Shown in pieces: positions 46,340 to 53,980 of a DNA stretch of 64,000 nucleotides. The notes under the pieces were generated by a model. It worked only from the letters and a program-made list of their open reading frames with translations. It did not search any database and was not told the origin of the DNA. How positions within the stretch are numbered: position 1 is the stretch's first letter; the number at the start of each line of letters is the position of its first letter. The stretch is from Streptomyces sp. GESEQ-4 (GTDB lineage Bacteria > Actinomycetota > Actinomycetes > Streptomycetales > Streptomycetaceae): positions 1 to 64,000 of the forward strand of contig NZ_JAFFSU010000016.1 in the NCBI RefSeq assembly GCF_017948455.1. The letters run 5' to 3'. A program made the translations under genes and the position numbers.

Positions 46340-47065
46340 ATGATTTCTCGTCGTATGACGACCATCGCGGGATCGCTGGTTGCGGCATCCCTCTCGACGG
46401 TGATGATCCTTTCCGTCACCGCCACCGCGGATGACCAGGGGCCCGGAAGCAGCAAGGGGGGCAAGGCCGTTGACGAGGCGCCGGCGGATGTCGAGCTGAC
46501 CACACTGCTGCCCGAGGAGATCTCGGTCGACAACAGTTCACAGGAAACGGCGATGACCGCCACGGTGAAGAACGAGGGGACCAAGGACAGCGGCAAAATC
46601 AGGCTCTGGGTCGTGGGCTTCGACGGCATGACCGTAAAGAACGTCCAGGGGTGTTCGCCGATCGCGGAAGGCGATCTTCCCGAGGGCTCGAACAGCGGTT
46701 ACACGTGCCCGATCGACAATCTCGCGGCCGGTGATTCCAAGTCGTACGACGTCGATGCGACGTACGACGTGAGCCGGACCGGAGAGAAAACCGGAAAGAT
46801 CTGTCTGCCCGTGCAGAACAGTGACGGAAGCAAGACTTTCTGGCAACAGGGCCCGGTGCCGTTCGGCACGACGAACCCGTCACCGGACGCCCCGGCCACC
46901 CCGCTGCTGCTCGGCGCCGACAACACGCCGGTGGCGCCGGGGAGCGACGAGCTGCCGAAGACCGGTCCCGGACGTGACGTCCTGCCGCTCGGCGCGGCGG
47001 GCGCGGCGCTGATCACGGCCGGCGCGGCCGGGCTGTGGTGGTCGCAGCGGAGGCGCGAGACCTGA
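46340..47065 (+). CDS. LPXTG-type sortase-anchored surface protein
   Basis: 241 residues. Signal peptide (SLVAASLSTVMILSVTATA), then an Asp/Glu-rich exported domain with two Cys pairs (GCSP, YTCPID, ICLPVQ). The C-terminal sorting signal is LPKTG at about residue 212, a hydrophobic helix and RRRET. It would be linked to peptidoglycan by a sortase encoded elsewhere. AAGGGGGA Shine-Dalgarno 5 nt before the ATG. Divergent from the kinase. Function unknown; the domain resembles a CARDB-like conserved-repeat fold. Confidence 0.85.
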   Translation: MISRRMTTIAGSLVAASLSTVMILSVTATADDQGPGSSKGGKAVDEAPADVELTTLLPEEISVDNSSQETAMTATVKNEGTKDSGKIRLWVVGFDGMTVKNVQGCSPIAEGDLPEGSNSGYTCPIDNLAAGDSKSYDVDATYDVSRTGEKTGKICLPVQNSDGSKTFWQQGPVPFGTTNPSPDAPATPLLLGADNTPVAPGSDELPKTGPGRDVLPLGAAGAALITAGAAGLWWSQRRRET

Positions 47066-47131
47066 GCCGACAGCGCACACAGGACCGGGGTGCGGCTCAC
47101 TGCCACACCCCGGTTTCATGCTGTCGGCTCA
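47063..47131. terminator. Nested bidirectional terminator
   Basis: Outer stem TGAGCCGACAG/CTGTCGGCTCA (11 bp perfect, 47063-47073 with 47121-47131) encloses inner stem ACCGGGGTG/CACCCCGGT (9 bp, 47084-47092 with 47106-47114). The first three bases of the outer stem are the LPKTG gene stop codon. It separates convergent surface-protein and bioY genes. Confidence 0.85.
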
Positions 47132-47145
47132 CAACAGCCAGTAGC

Positions 47146-47730
47146 TCAGCGCTTGTTGACGAACTTCCAGGCCGTCGGCAGCAGCCCCATCGCCAGAGCC
47201 GCCTTGAGCGCGTCGCCGATCAGGAACGGCGTCAGGCCGGCCGCGATCGCCGCGGACGCGGACATGTCGGCGGCGAAGGCGAGATACGGCACGCCGATCG
47301 CGTAGATGATCGCCTCGCCGAGCAGCATCGCGCCCGCCATGCGCAGGACGGAGCGGTCGGCGCCGCGGCGGGCCAGGGCGCCGACGACGGTGGCCGCCAG
47401 CATCATCCCGATGATGTAGCCGAAGGAGACGATGACCCCGGACTCCCCGTTCGCGAACCACGGCACACCGGCAAGGCCGGCCAGCGCGTACACGACGAGC
47501 GCGAGCAGGCCGCGCCCGGCGCCGAGGCTCGTGCCGACCAGCAGCGCGGCGAAGGTCTGTCCGGTCACCGGCACCGGGGAACCGGGCACCGGCACGGCGA
47601 GCTGGGCGGCGAGGCCGGTGAGCGCGGCGCCGCCGAGCACGAGCGCGGCGTCCCGGACGCGGGAGGCGGGGAGGAGGTCGGCGAGGACCTGCCCGGTGCG
47701 GGCGGGGGCGGCGACGGCAGCGGTGCTCAT
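47146..47730 (-). CDS. bioY: Biotin transporter S component BioY
   Basis: 194 residues, six TM helices. BioY signature VPVTGQTFAALLVGTSLGAGRG, and GLTPFLIGDALKAALA near the C-terminus. It is the substrate-binding subunit of an ECF transporter; no bioM/bioN is adjacent, so it works alone or with a shared ECF module. Monocistronic, with its promoter in the gap shared with sodF. Confidence 0.93.
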   Translation of the reverse strand: MSTAAVAAPARTGQVLADLLPASRVRDAALVLGGAALTGLAAQLAVPVPGSPVPVTGQTFAALLVGTSLGAGRGLLALVVYALAGLAGVPWFANGESGVIVSFGYIIGMMLAATVVGALARRGADRSVLRMAGAMLLGEAIIYAIGVPYLAFAADMSASAAIAAGLTPFLIGDALKAALAMGLLPTAWKFVNKR

Positions 47731-48045
47731 GGGGACTCCGAGTCAGGGCGGTTCGGGACACCGTGACGCTAACCCAGGGCACCTGAGCGCAGCACCGTCA
47801 CCGCTCGACAAAGGCCGGAGCGCGGCTGTGGTGGGCTCCTGACAAAGAGTGCCGGTTACACGTGACCGGGCGTGATACGGGTCACTGAGGTAGGGCCGCG
47901 TAGGTCACCGAGGCGGGCGGAGCCTGGCACTGTAGGGTCCCGCCAATCCGGGACCCGCCGCTCCCCCTGGTGATCCACCCGGGGCTTTTTGCTGTTAGCT
48001 TGTTGTTGCAAGCTACTTGCAACAAGCCCGAGGAGGGGACCCTTC
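47731..48045. other. Divergent control region bioY-sodF
   Basis: About 315 bp. It contains a GGGTCCCG/CGGGACCC hairpin (47935-47956), a short T-rich segment (GGGGCTTTTTGCTGTTAGCT) that could supply the sodF -10 region, and a Nur-type operator (48003-48025). The bioY side shows no clear operator or riboswitch. Confidence 0.6.
48003..48025 (+). promoter_or_regulatory. Nur (nickel-responsive Fur-family) operator of sodF
   Basis: TTGCAA-GCTAC-TTGCAA matches the described Nur box tTGCaa-N5-ttGCAA exactly and is embedded in a longer perfect palindrome, TTGTTGCAAG-CTA-CTTGCAACAA. It ends 20 bp before the sodF ATG. In S. coelicolor nickel-loaded Nur represses sodF so that Ni-SOD (sodN) takes over; this sequence predicts the same switch here. 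Confidence 0.85.
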
Positions 48046-48687
48046 ATGCCCGTCTACACACTCCCGGAACTGCCGTACGACTACTCCGCGCTCGCCCCCG
48101 TGATCAGCCCCGAGATCATCGAGCTGCACCACGACAAGCACCACGCGGCCTATGTGAAGGGCGCCAACGACACGCTGGAGCAGCTGGCGGAGGCGCGGGA
48201 CAAAGAGTCGTGGGGCTCGGTCAACGGGCTGGAGAAGAACCTGGCCTTTCATCTCTCCGGGCACATCCTGCACAGCATCTACTGGCAGAACATGACCGGC
48301 GACGGAGGTGGCGAGCCGCTTGCCGCCGACGGTGTGGGAGCGCTCGCGGACGCGATCGCCGAGTCCTTCGGATCCTTCGCCGGCTTCAAGGCGCAGCTGT
48401 CCAAGGCCGCCGCGACGACGCAGGGTTCGGGCTGGGGTGTGCTGGCGTACGAGCCGCTGGGCGGGCGGCTGATCGTGGAGCAGGTCTACGACCACCAGGG
48501 CAACGTCGGGCAGGGCGCCACGCCGATCCTGGTCTTCGACGCCTGGGAGCACGCCTTCTATCTGCAGTACCGGAACCAGAAGGTCGACTTCATCGAGGCG
48601 ATGTGGCAGGTCGTCAACTGGCAGGACGTGGCCCGGCGTTACGAGGCCGCGAAGTCCCGAACGGATGTGCTGCTGCTTGCGCCCTGA
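48046..48687 (+). CDS. sodF: Fe(/Zn)-superoxide dismutase
   Basis: 213 residues, starting MPVYTLPELPYDYSALAPVI. Metal ligands are in ELHHDKHHAAYV, HILHSIYWQNM and VFDAWEHAFYLQY (Asp and His). It detoxifies superoxide in the cytoplasm. GAGGAGGGGAC Shine-Dalgarno. An in-frame ATG region upstream overlaps the Nur operator and is not used. Confidence 0.96.
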   Translation: MPVYTLPELPYDYSALAPVISPEIIELHHDKHHAAYVKGANDTLEQLAEARDKESWGSVNGLEKNLAFHLSGHILHSIYWQNMTGDGGGEPLAADGVGALADAIAESFGSFAGFKAQLSKAAATTQGSGWGVLAYEPLGGRLIVEQVYDHQGNVGQGATPILVFDAWEHAFYLQYRNQKVDFIEAMWQVVNWQDVARRYEAAKSRTDVLLLAP

Positions 48688-48750
48688 GGCCCCCGAGCGC
48701 CCTGCCTCGTGATCGTCTTCTCACCTTCACGAACGGCAGGCGGAAAGAAG

Positions 48751-48785
48751 GAAGCCCCCGCGAGGACGTGACTCGCGGGGGCTTC
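48751..48785. terminator. Bidirectional terminator after sodF
   Basis: A 14-bp perfect stem GAAGCCCCCGCGAG/CTCGCGGGGGCTTC with a 7-nt loop lies between the convergent sodF and DUF574 methyltransferase genes. Confidence 0.9.
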
Positions 48786-48802
48786 CCATGGGAGGGAGGG
48801 CG

Positions 48803-49576
48803 TCAGGGCTTGCGGCCCACACCGCCGTGCTGACCGATCGGCGTCGGGTTCTCGGTCTCCGGGCGCCAGAGAGGCACCGAGACGACTCCCGGCTCCACCA
48901 CTTCCAGGCCCTCGAAGAACGCCTCGATCTTGTCGACCGGGCGCAGGAAGTACGGGACGGCGCCGGTCTCGTTGTAGGCGTCCTGCGCGTTCTCGTAGTC
49001 CGGGTCGGTGCCCCGGGAGCCCTCGTTGAGGCAGAGGTAGCTGCCGGAGGGCAGGCCGGCCAGCAAGCGGCGGACCAGCTCGCGGGCCTGGTCGTAGTCG
49101 GCGACGTGACCGAGGATGCCGCTGAGGATCAGGACCGTGGGACGGGAGAGGTCGAGGGTGCGCGAGGCCGCATCGAGGATCTTCTCCGGCTCGTACAGGC
49201 TCATGTCCTCATACGCCGTCACGCCCTCGGGGGTGGAGGTGAGCAGGGCCCGGGCGTGGGCCAGGACCAGCGGGTCGTTGTCGACGTAGACGATCTTCGA
49301 CTCCGGTGCGAGGCGCTGGGCGACCTCATGGGTGTTTTCGACGGTGGGCAAGCCGGTGCCGACGTCGAGGAACTGGCGTACGCCCGCCTCCGTCACCAGA
49401 TACCGGATGCTGCGGCCCAGGAAGGCGCGGCTGCTGCGCGCGATCGTGACGATGCCGGGGAAGACGGCGGTGTACGCGTCGCCCGCCGCCTCGTCCACGG
49501 GGTAGTTGTCCTTGCCGCCCAGCCAGTAGTTCCAGATCCTGGCCGAGTGCGGTACCGAGGTGTCGATCTCCATCAT
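48803..49576 (-). CDS. DUF574 SAM-dependent methyltransferase-like protein
   Basis: 257 residues. It opens with the family hallmark PHSARIWNYWLGGKDNYPVD and has the SAM site QFLDVGTGLPT, VYVDNDPLVLAHARALL and LILSGILGHV. The family is greatly expanded in Streptomyces and often lies beside XRE/DUF397 pairs; none is adjacent here. Substrate unknown. It starts 12 bp after the histidine phosphatase gene. Confidence 0.9.
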   Translation of the reverse strand: MMEIDTSVPHSARIWNYWLGGKDNYPVDEAAGDAYTAVFPGIVTIARSSRAFLGRSIRYLVTEAGVRQFLDVGTGLPTVENTHEVAQRLAPESKIVYVDNDPLVLAHARALLTSTPEGVTAYEDMSLYEPEKILDAASRTLDLSRPTVLILSGILGHVADYDQARELVRRLLAGLPSGSYLCLNEGSRGTDPDYENAQDAYNETGAVPYFLRPVDKIEAFFEGLEVVEPGVVSVPLWRPETENPTPIGQHGGVGRKP

Positions 49577-49588
49577 GTGGCCATAGTG

Positions 49589-50218
49589 CTACGCCAGTTC
49601 GGGCTCGCACGGCACATTGAGGGAGAGAAGTGCGGCGGATCCGTCGGCTTTTACCAGGAGTTCGCTGATCGCCGCGTTGCGCAACCGGGGGAACACTCTG
49701 CGGTACTCCCCGGCCGGGATCGACAGCAGCGTGCACAGCACCAGACGCAGGAGCGTGTTGTGCGCAACCACGAGGACGCGCTCGCCCGGGTGGGCGGCGA
49801 CGATCCGGCGCAGGGCCGCGGCACCGCGCTCGGCCGCGGCCGACGGGTCCTCCGCGCGGGGGAACGGGTTCGCCACCGGGTCGGTGCGGAACGCCTCCGC
49901 CGCGGCCCGGTCCTCGGCCGCGAACTCCGCGAGCGTACGGCCCTCCAGCACGCCGAAGTCGCATTCGCGCAGGCCGGGTTCGCGGTGCGGGGTGAGGCCG
50001 AGGGCCCGGCAGGCCGGGTCGGCGGTGGCGACGGCACGGGAGAGGGGCGAGGTCCAGATCGCGTCGACCGGATGGACCGCCGCCCAGCGGCCCAGCGCCT
50101 CGGCCTGCGCGCGGCCCGTGTCGGTCAGGGCGATGTCGCTGACTCCGGCGTAACGGTTCTCGGCGTGCCAGACGGTCTGGCCGTGGCGGACCAGGAGGAG
50201 GGTAGTGGCGGTGCTCAT
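49589..50218 (-). CDS. Histidine phosphatase family protein
   Basis: 209 residues: LLLVRHGQTVWHAENRYAGV (RHG with phosphohistidine), ECDFGVLEGR and VVAHNTLLRLVL with the second His. It belongs to the phosphoglycerate-mutase-like phosphatases; small-molecule substrate unknown. Its start lies in a 29-bp tandem duplication that also covers the end of the upstream FGGY kinase gene, so the two are likely co-transcribed and the phosphatase may serve the same sugar pathway. Confidence 0.9.
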   Translation of the reverse strand: MSTATTLLLVRHGQTVWHAENRYAGVSDIALTDTGRAQAEALGRWAAVHPVDAIWTSPLSRAVATADPACRALGLTPHREPGLRECDFGVLEGRTLAEFAAEDRAAAEAFRTDPVANPFPRAEDPSAAAERGAAALRRIVAAHPGERVLVVAHNTLLRLVLCTLLSIPAGEYRRVFPRLRNAAISELLVKADGSAALLSLNVPCEPELA

Positions 50219-50272
50219 GGTCCGGCAGTATCCATGGTGAGCGTCATGGTTCGGCCGTATCCATGGTGAGGC
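50215..50272. repeat. 29-bp tandem duplication at the kinase/phosphatase junction
   Basis: Two adjacent copies, 50215-50243 and 50244-50272, each beginning TCATGG and containing TATCCATGGTGAG, agree at about 25 of 27 aligned bases. One copy encodes the kinase C-terminus (LTMDTAEP-stop); the other forms the spacer and supplies the phosphatase start codon. Confidence 0.85.
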
Positions 50273-51677
50273 GGGCGCGAGCGTGGGCCGCGACCTGTGT
50301 CGGCAGCCAGCCGCGCGCCTCCAACTCGTCGATGAGGCGGGCGTACGGCTCGGCGAAGAGGACCGTGCGGTCGGGGCGGGGGTCGACGACGGTGCGGATG
50401 TGGACCATGCGTTCGGCTGTGTCGGCGAGCGAGGGGCCGCCTCCGGTGCCGTATGCCGCCAACGCGGCCATGCCCAGGGCCGGTTCCGTCTGTTCCGGTA
50501 CGCGGGCCGTGCGGCCCAGGACGTCGGCGCGGAGCTGGTTCCAGTACGGACTGCGGGCGGCGCCCCCGGTGAAGGTGAGCGTGCCGTCGAGCGGGGCGCC
50601 CAGGTGGTGCAGGTAGTCCAGGCAGAGGCGCTCGGTGAAGGCGACGCCCTGGAGGAGCGCGGCCCACAGGTCGGCGTCGCAGCTGGGTTCGCCGAGGAGG
50701 ACGGCGGTGGCGTTCGGCGCCAGGAACGGGAAGCGTTCGCCGGGCGACGCCAGCGGGTAGGTCACCGCACCGGACGGTTCGAAGGCCGCCGCCTGTGCGT
50801 CCATGGCGGCCGGGTCGGCACCCGAGAACGCGGCGGTGAGCACGCCCGCGCCGACGCTGGACGCCCCGCCGGGCAGCCAGCCCCCGTCCGGCGCACGGTG
50901 GTTGTAGACGATGCCGGCCGGGTCCCGCACGGGGTGCGAGGTGGCGCCCTTCAGGACCAGCGTCGTGCCGAGCACCGAGTTCCAGGAGCCCTCGCGCAGC
51001 GCGCCGGAGGCGATCTGGGCCGCGCAGCCGTCGGTCATCCCGGCGATCACCGGGGTGCCGGCGGGGATGCCGGTGGCCTCGGCGGCGGCCACGCAGACCT
51101 CGCCGAGCCGGGTGCCGGGCGGTACGACGTCCGGCAGCGCCCCGTCCGGCAGGCCGAGGATGTCCGGCCACGCGTCGCGCTCCACGTCGTACGCCGTCTT
51201 CAGCGCATGACTGGAGTCGGCCGGCACCCGCCGGCCCACGAGCCGTGCGGTGATCACATCGGGCTGGTGGGTGAGCCGTCCGGGCCCGTACGTCTCCGCC
51301 AGCCACCGCGCCTTCGGCAGTGCCCAGGTGTCCTGCACCGACAGCCCCGCCGCCCTGGCCTCGGCGCCCTGCTCCCCCGCCCGCCCGTCGTCGTACATCA
51401 GGGCCGGGCTGATCGGCTCCCCCGAGATGTCGGTCAGCAGTACCGTCCCGGACGTCCCGCACACCGCGACCCCGCGCACCGCCGCGTGCCGGGGCAGCGC
51501 GGCCTGGGACGCCGCGCACACCGCGTCCCACCACTCCCCCGGATCCTGCTCGTGCCGTGCGCCGTCACGCCGACCGGTCAGCGGGGCCGTACCCCTGCCC
51601 AGGACCGTGCCGTCCGCGGCGACCAGCAGCGCCCGGACGCCCTGCGTCCCCAGGTCGATCCCGAGCCATGACTCCAT
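50244..51677 (-). CDS. FGGY-family carbohydrate kinase (first of two)
   Basis: 477 residues from MESWLGIDLGTQGVRALLVA, with GGGAGGT upstream. Two-domain FGGY kinase with VCGTSGTVLLTDISGEP, MYDDGRAGEQG, IPAGTPVIAGMTDGCAAQIA and FTGGAARSPYWNQLRADVLG (C-terminal FGGY motif). Related to xylulokinase/gluconokinase; substrate not predictable. Divergent from the DeoR gene, followed by a histidine phosphatase. No linked transporter. Confidence 0.9.
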   Translation of the reverse strand: MESWLGIDLGTQGVRALLVAADGTVLGRGTAPLTGRRDGARHEQDPGEWWDAVCAASQAALPRHAAVRGVAVCGTSGTVLLTDISGEPISPALMYDDGRAGEQGAEARAAGLSVQDTWALPKARWLAETYGPGRLTHQPDVITARLVGRRVPADSSHALKTAYDVERDAWPDILGLPDGALPDVVPPGTRLGEVCVAAAEATGIPAGTPVIAGMTDGCAAQIASGALREGSWNSVLGTTLVLKGATSHPVRDPAGIVYNHRAPDGGWLPGGASSVGAGVLTAAFSGADPAAMDAQAAAFEPSGAVTYPLASPGERFPFLAPNATAVLLGEPSCDADLWAALLQGVAFTERLCLDYLHHLGAPLDGTLTFTGGAARSPYWNQLRADVLGRTARVPEQTEPALGMAALAAYGTGGGPSLADTAERMVHIRTVVDPRPDRTVLFAEPYARLIDELEARGWLPTQVAAHARARLTMDTAEP

Positions 51678-51777
51678 CGGACCTCCCATACCTGGCCGTG
51701 AACTTCTCACTCTGCACCGAGGTTTCCACCTGCGCGAGGGATTGACGCCCCCCTTTCGCCGTTCCACCCTCTGTTAA

Positions 51778-51789
51778 CGAGTCGACTCG
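51778..51789. promoter_or_regulatory. Candidate DeoR operator
   Basis: CGAGTCGACTCG, a perfect 12-bp palindrome overlapped at its left edge by GTTAAC, lies 51 bp before the DeoR start and 100 bp before the divergent kinase start. Its position suits control of both directions. Confidence 0.45.
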
Positions 51790-51839
51790 ACCCGTTGGCC
51801 CAGCACCCGGCCGGAGCGTCCAGGACGAAGGATCGGGCG

Positions 51840-52634
51840 ATGAGCAACACACAGCAGGGACCCGCGGCCCGCCAGGCCGCCATGGCCGAGCAGGTCCTGG
51901 CCGACGGCTCGGCGACCGCCGCCGAGCTGGCCGAGCGCTTCGGGGTCAGCCTGATGACCATCCACCGGGACCTCGACGAACTCGAACGGCAGGGGATCGT
52001 ACGGAAGTTCAGAGGTGGCGTGACCGCGCAGCCCTCCGGGGTGTTCGAGTCGAACGTGCAGTACCGGCTGAAGACCATGCGGGCGGAGAAGGCCGCGATC
52101 GCCGCGCATGCGATGAAGTCGATAGAGCCCGGCATGGCGATCATGCTCGACGACTCCACCTCCGCCCTGGAGATAGCCCGCAGACTCCGCCTCGGCGAGG
52201 TCACTCCCCTCACGGTCGTCACCAACTTCCTGGAGGCGATCAACCTCCTCTCCGACCAGCGCGGCATCCACCTGATGGCCCTCGGCGGCGACTACGATCC
52301 GCTGCACTCCTCCTTCCTCGGCGTGTCCTGCGTGGAGGCGGTGCAGTCGCTCCGCGTCGACGTCTGCTTCGCGTCCACGTCGGCCGTGCACGGGGGTTAC
52401 GCCTACCACCAGGAGCAGCACATCGTGTCCGTGAAGCGGGCCATGCTCGACTCGGCCGCACGGAACGTCCTGCTGATCGACCACACCAAGCTCGCCCGGG
52501 TCGCCCTGCACCGGGTCGCCCCGCTCTCCCGCTTCGATCTGCTCCTCGTCGACGACGGGGCGTCGGCCGAGGCGCTGCGGGACCTGGACGAGCACAAGGT
52601 CCGTTACGAGGTCTGCGCGACGTCGACGTCATGA
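51840..52634 (+). CDS. DeoR/GlpR-family transcriptional regulator
   Basis: 264 residues, ATG start with GAAGGA. HTH: TAAELAERFGVSLMTIHRDLDELERQG. The C-terminal sugar-phosphate sensor domain has LDDSTSALEIAR, VVTNFLEAINLL, DVCFASTSAV and VLLIDHTKLARVALH. DeoR proteins normally respond to a phosphorylated sugar made by a kinase they control, here either FGGY kinase. First gene of the plus-strand operon. Confidence 0.93.
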   Translation: MSNTQQGPAARQAAMAEQVLADGSATAAELAERFGVSLMTIHRDLDELERQGIVRKFRGGVTAQPSGVFESNVQYRLKTMRAEKAAIAAHAMKSIEPGMAIMLDDSTSALEIARRLRLGEVTPLTVVTNFLEAINLLSDQRGIHLMALGGDYDPLHSSFLGVSCVEAVQSLRVDVCFASTSAVHGGYAYHQEQHIVSVKRAMLDSAARNVLLIDHTKLARVALHRVAPLSRFDLLLVDDGASAEALRDLDEHKVRYEVCATSTS

Positions 52635-52658
52635 CGCCGAGACGGGAGACGCACTGCG

Positions 52659-53705
52659 ATGAACGGAACGCTACGAGTCCTCGCCGCCGGGGATCACTTC
52701 GTACTGCCGTCGCTGATCACGTCGGCGGTGGGCCAGGAACTACGCGACCACCAGTGCGACGTGGACGTAAGGGAGTTGACCCTCGGCTGGCCCCTGGAAC
52801 CCTTCGGCCCGGTAGCCGAGGTGACGGAGGCGAGCGACGCGGAAGACGAACTGATCGAGGCCCTGTCGGACGACCGCGAGGTACTGGTGACACAGATGGC
52901 CCCGGTCACCGAACGCGTCCTCGACGCCTCCCCCTCCCTCCGCCTGGTCGTCGTCTGCCGCGGCGGCCCGGTCAACGTCAACCTGGAAGCGGCCAAGTCC
53001 CGTGACGTACGGGTGTGTTTCTCCCCCGGCCGCAACGCCGCCGCCACCGCCGAGTTCACCGTCGCCCTGATGCTGGCGGCCCTGCGCCGCATCCCGCAAG
53101 CCCATGATCTCCTTGCCCGGCAAGGCAGTTGGCAGGGGGCGACCTACTACACGTACGAACACAGCGGCCTGGAACTGGAGGACCTGCCCGTCGGGCTCGT
53201 CGGCTACGGGGCGGTCGGCAGCCGGGTGGCCCGCGTCCTGTGCGCCTTCGGCGCCAGGGTCATGGTCTACGACCCCTACGTCCACGGCGAGATCCACGGA
53301 CTGCGGCTGTCGTCCCTGGACGAGCTGCTCACCCGCTCCCAGGTGATCACCCTCCACGCCCGCCTCACCCCCGAGACCCGCGGCCTCATCGGCGCCCGCG
53401 AACTGGCGCTCCTCCCGCCCGGCGCGGTCGTAGTGAACGCGGCCCGCGGCCCCCTCCTGAACGAGGACGCCCTCTGCGATGCGCTGGAGAGCGGACGCCT
53501 GTCGGCGGCAGCACTGGACACGTACGAGCGTGAGCCACTCCCCGCCGACGCTCGACTCCTCAGTACCGGCCTCACCGAACGCGTCGTACTGACCCCGCAC
53601 TTGGGCGGAGCGAGCCGGGCGACAGCAGAGAAAGCGGCGTCCATCGCAGCCGCCGAGGTAGCACGCTGGGCACGCGGAGAACCCCTGGCCCACAGCTTGC
53701 GGTAA
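52659..53705 (+). CDS. D-2-hydroxyacid dehydrogenase (SerA-like, YoaD-like)
   Basis: 348 residues. NAD-binding VGLVGYGAVGSRVARVLCAFG with Asp in VYDPYV. Catalytic Arg in VVNAARGPLLNEDAL, Glu in EREPLPAD and His in TPHLGGAS. No ACT domain, so not a biosynthetic SerA. The dehydrogenase-FGGY kinase pair recalls B. subtilis yoaD-yoaC, which are also of unknown substrate. 24 bp after the DeoR gene. Confidence 0.88.
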   Translation: MNGTLRVLAAGDHFVLPSLITSAVGQELRDHQCDVDVRELTLGWPLEPFGPVAEVTEASDAEDELIEALSDDREVLVTQMAPVTERVLDASPSLRLVVVCRGGPVNVNLEAAKSRDVRVCFSPGRNAAATAEFTVALMLAALRRIPQAHDLLARQGSWQGATYYTYEHSGLELEDLPVGLVGYGAVGSRVARVLCAFGARVMVYDPYVHGEIHGLRLSSLDELLTRSQVITLHARLTPETRGLIGARELALLPPGAVVVNAARGPLLNEDALCDALESGRLSAAALDTYEREPLPADARLLSTGLTERVVLTPHLGGASRATAEKAASIAAAEVARWARGEPLAHSLR

Positions 53706-53754
53706 GGGCCCACCAACGCGCACCGTCCCCACGCGCCGGCCGGGAGGGAGCCGC

Positions 53755-53962
53755 AGGGGGCGCGCCGGTGTCGAGACGGCGAACGCGCGGAGGCGCGAAG
53801 CGTCGAGCACGATCGCCGTCTCGACACCGGCAGTGAGCGCCCCCGAAGGCCACCGAGCAATTCAGCACAGCGGCGCGAAGCGTCGAGCACGATCGCCGTC
53901 TCGACACCGGCAGTGAGCGCCCCCGGAGGCGACCGACCCAGACATTCAGCACAGCAGAGAAA
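53755..53962. repeat. 80-bp tandem repeat with inverted partner before kinase 2
   Basis: GGCGCGAAGCGTCGAGCACG starts two copies at 53792 and 53872 (period 80). The first 53 bp are identical, and both copies end with ATTCAGCACAGC. Each copy contains the 18-mer TCGCCGTCTCGACACCGG (53813-53830 and 53893-53910), and its exact inverse stands once at 53765-53782. Two mutually exclusive 18-bp hairpins are therefore possible between the dehydrogenase and kinase genes. Confidence 0.85.
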
Positions 53963-53980
53963 ATGGAGGATGGTGACGCC

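Noticed and set aside
47731..48045. Biotin-type riboswitch or BirA operator before bioY
   Set aside because: No credible operator palindrome or conserved RNA fold was found near bioY; only the sodF side carries a clear site.
53755..53962. Possible CRISPR-like array
   Set aside because: Only two repeat units, with period 80 and internal inverted symmetry; no spacers of regular length and no cas genes.
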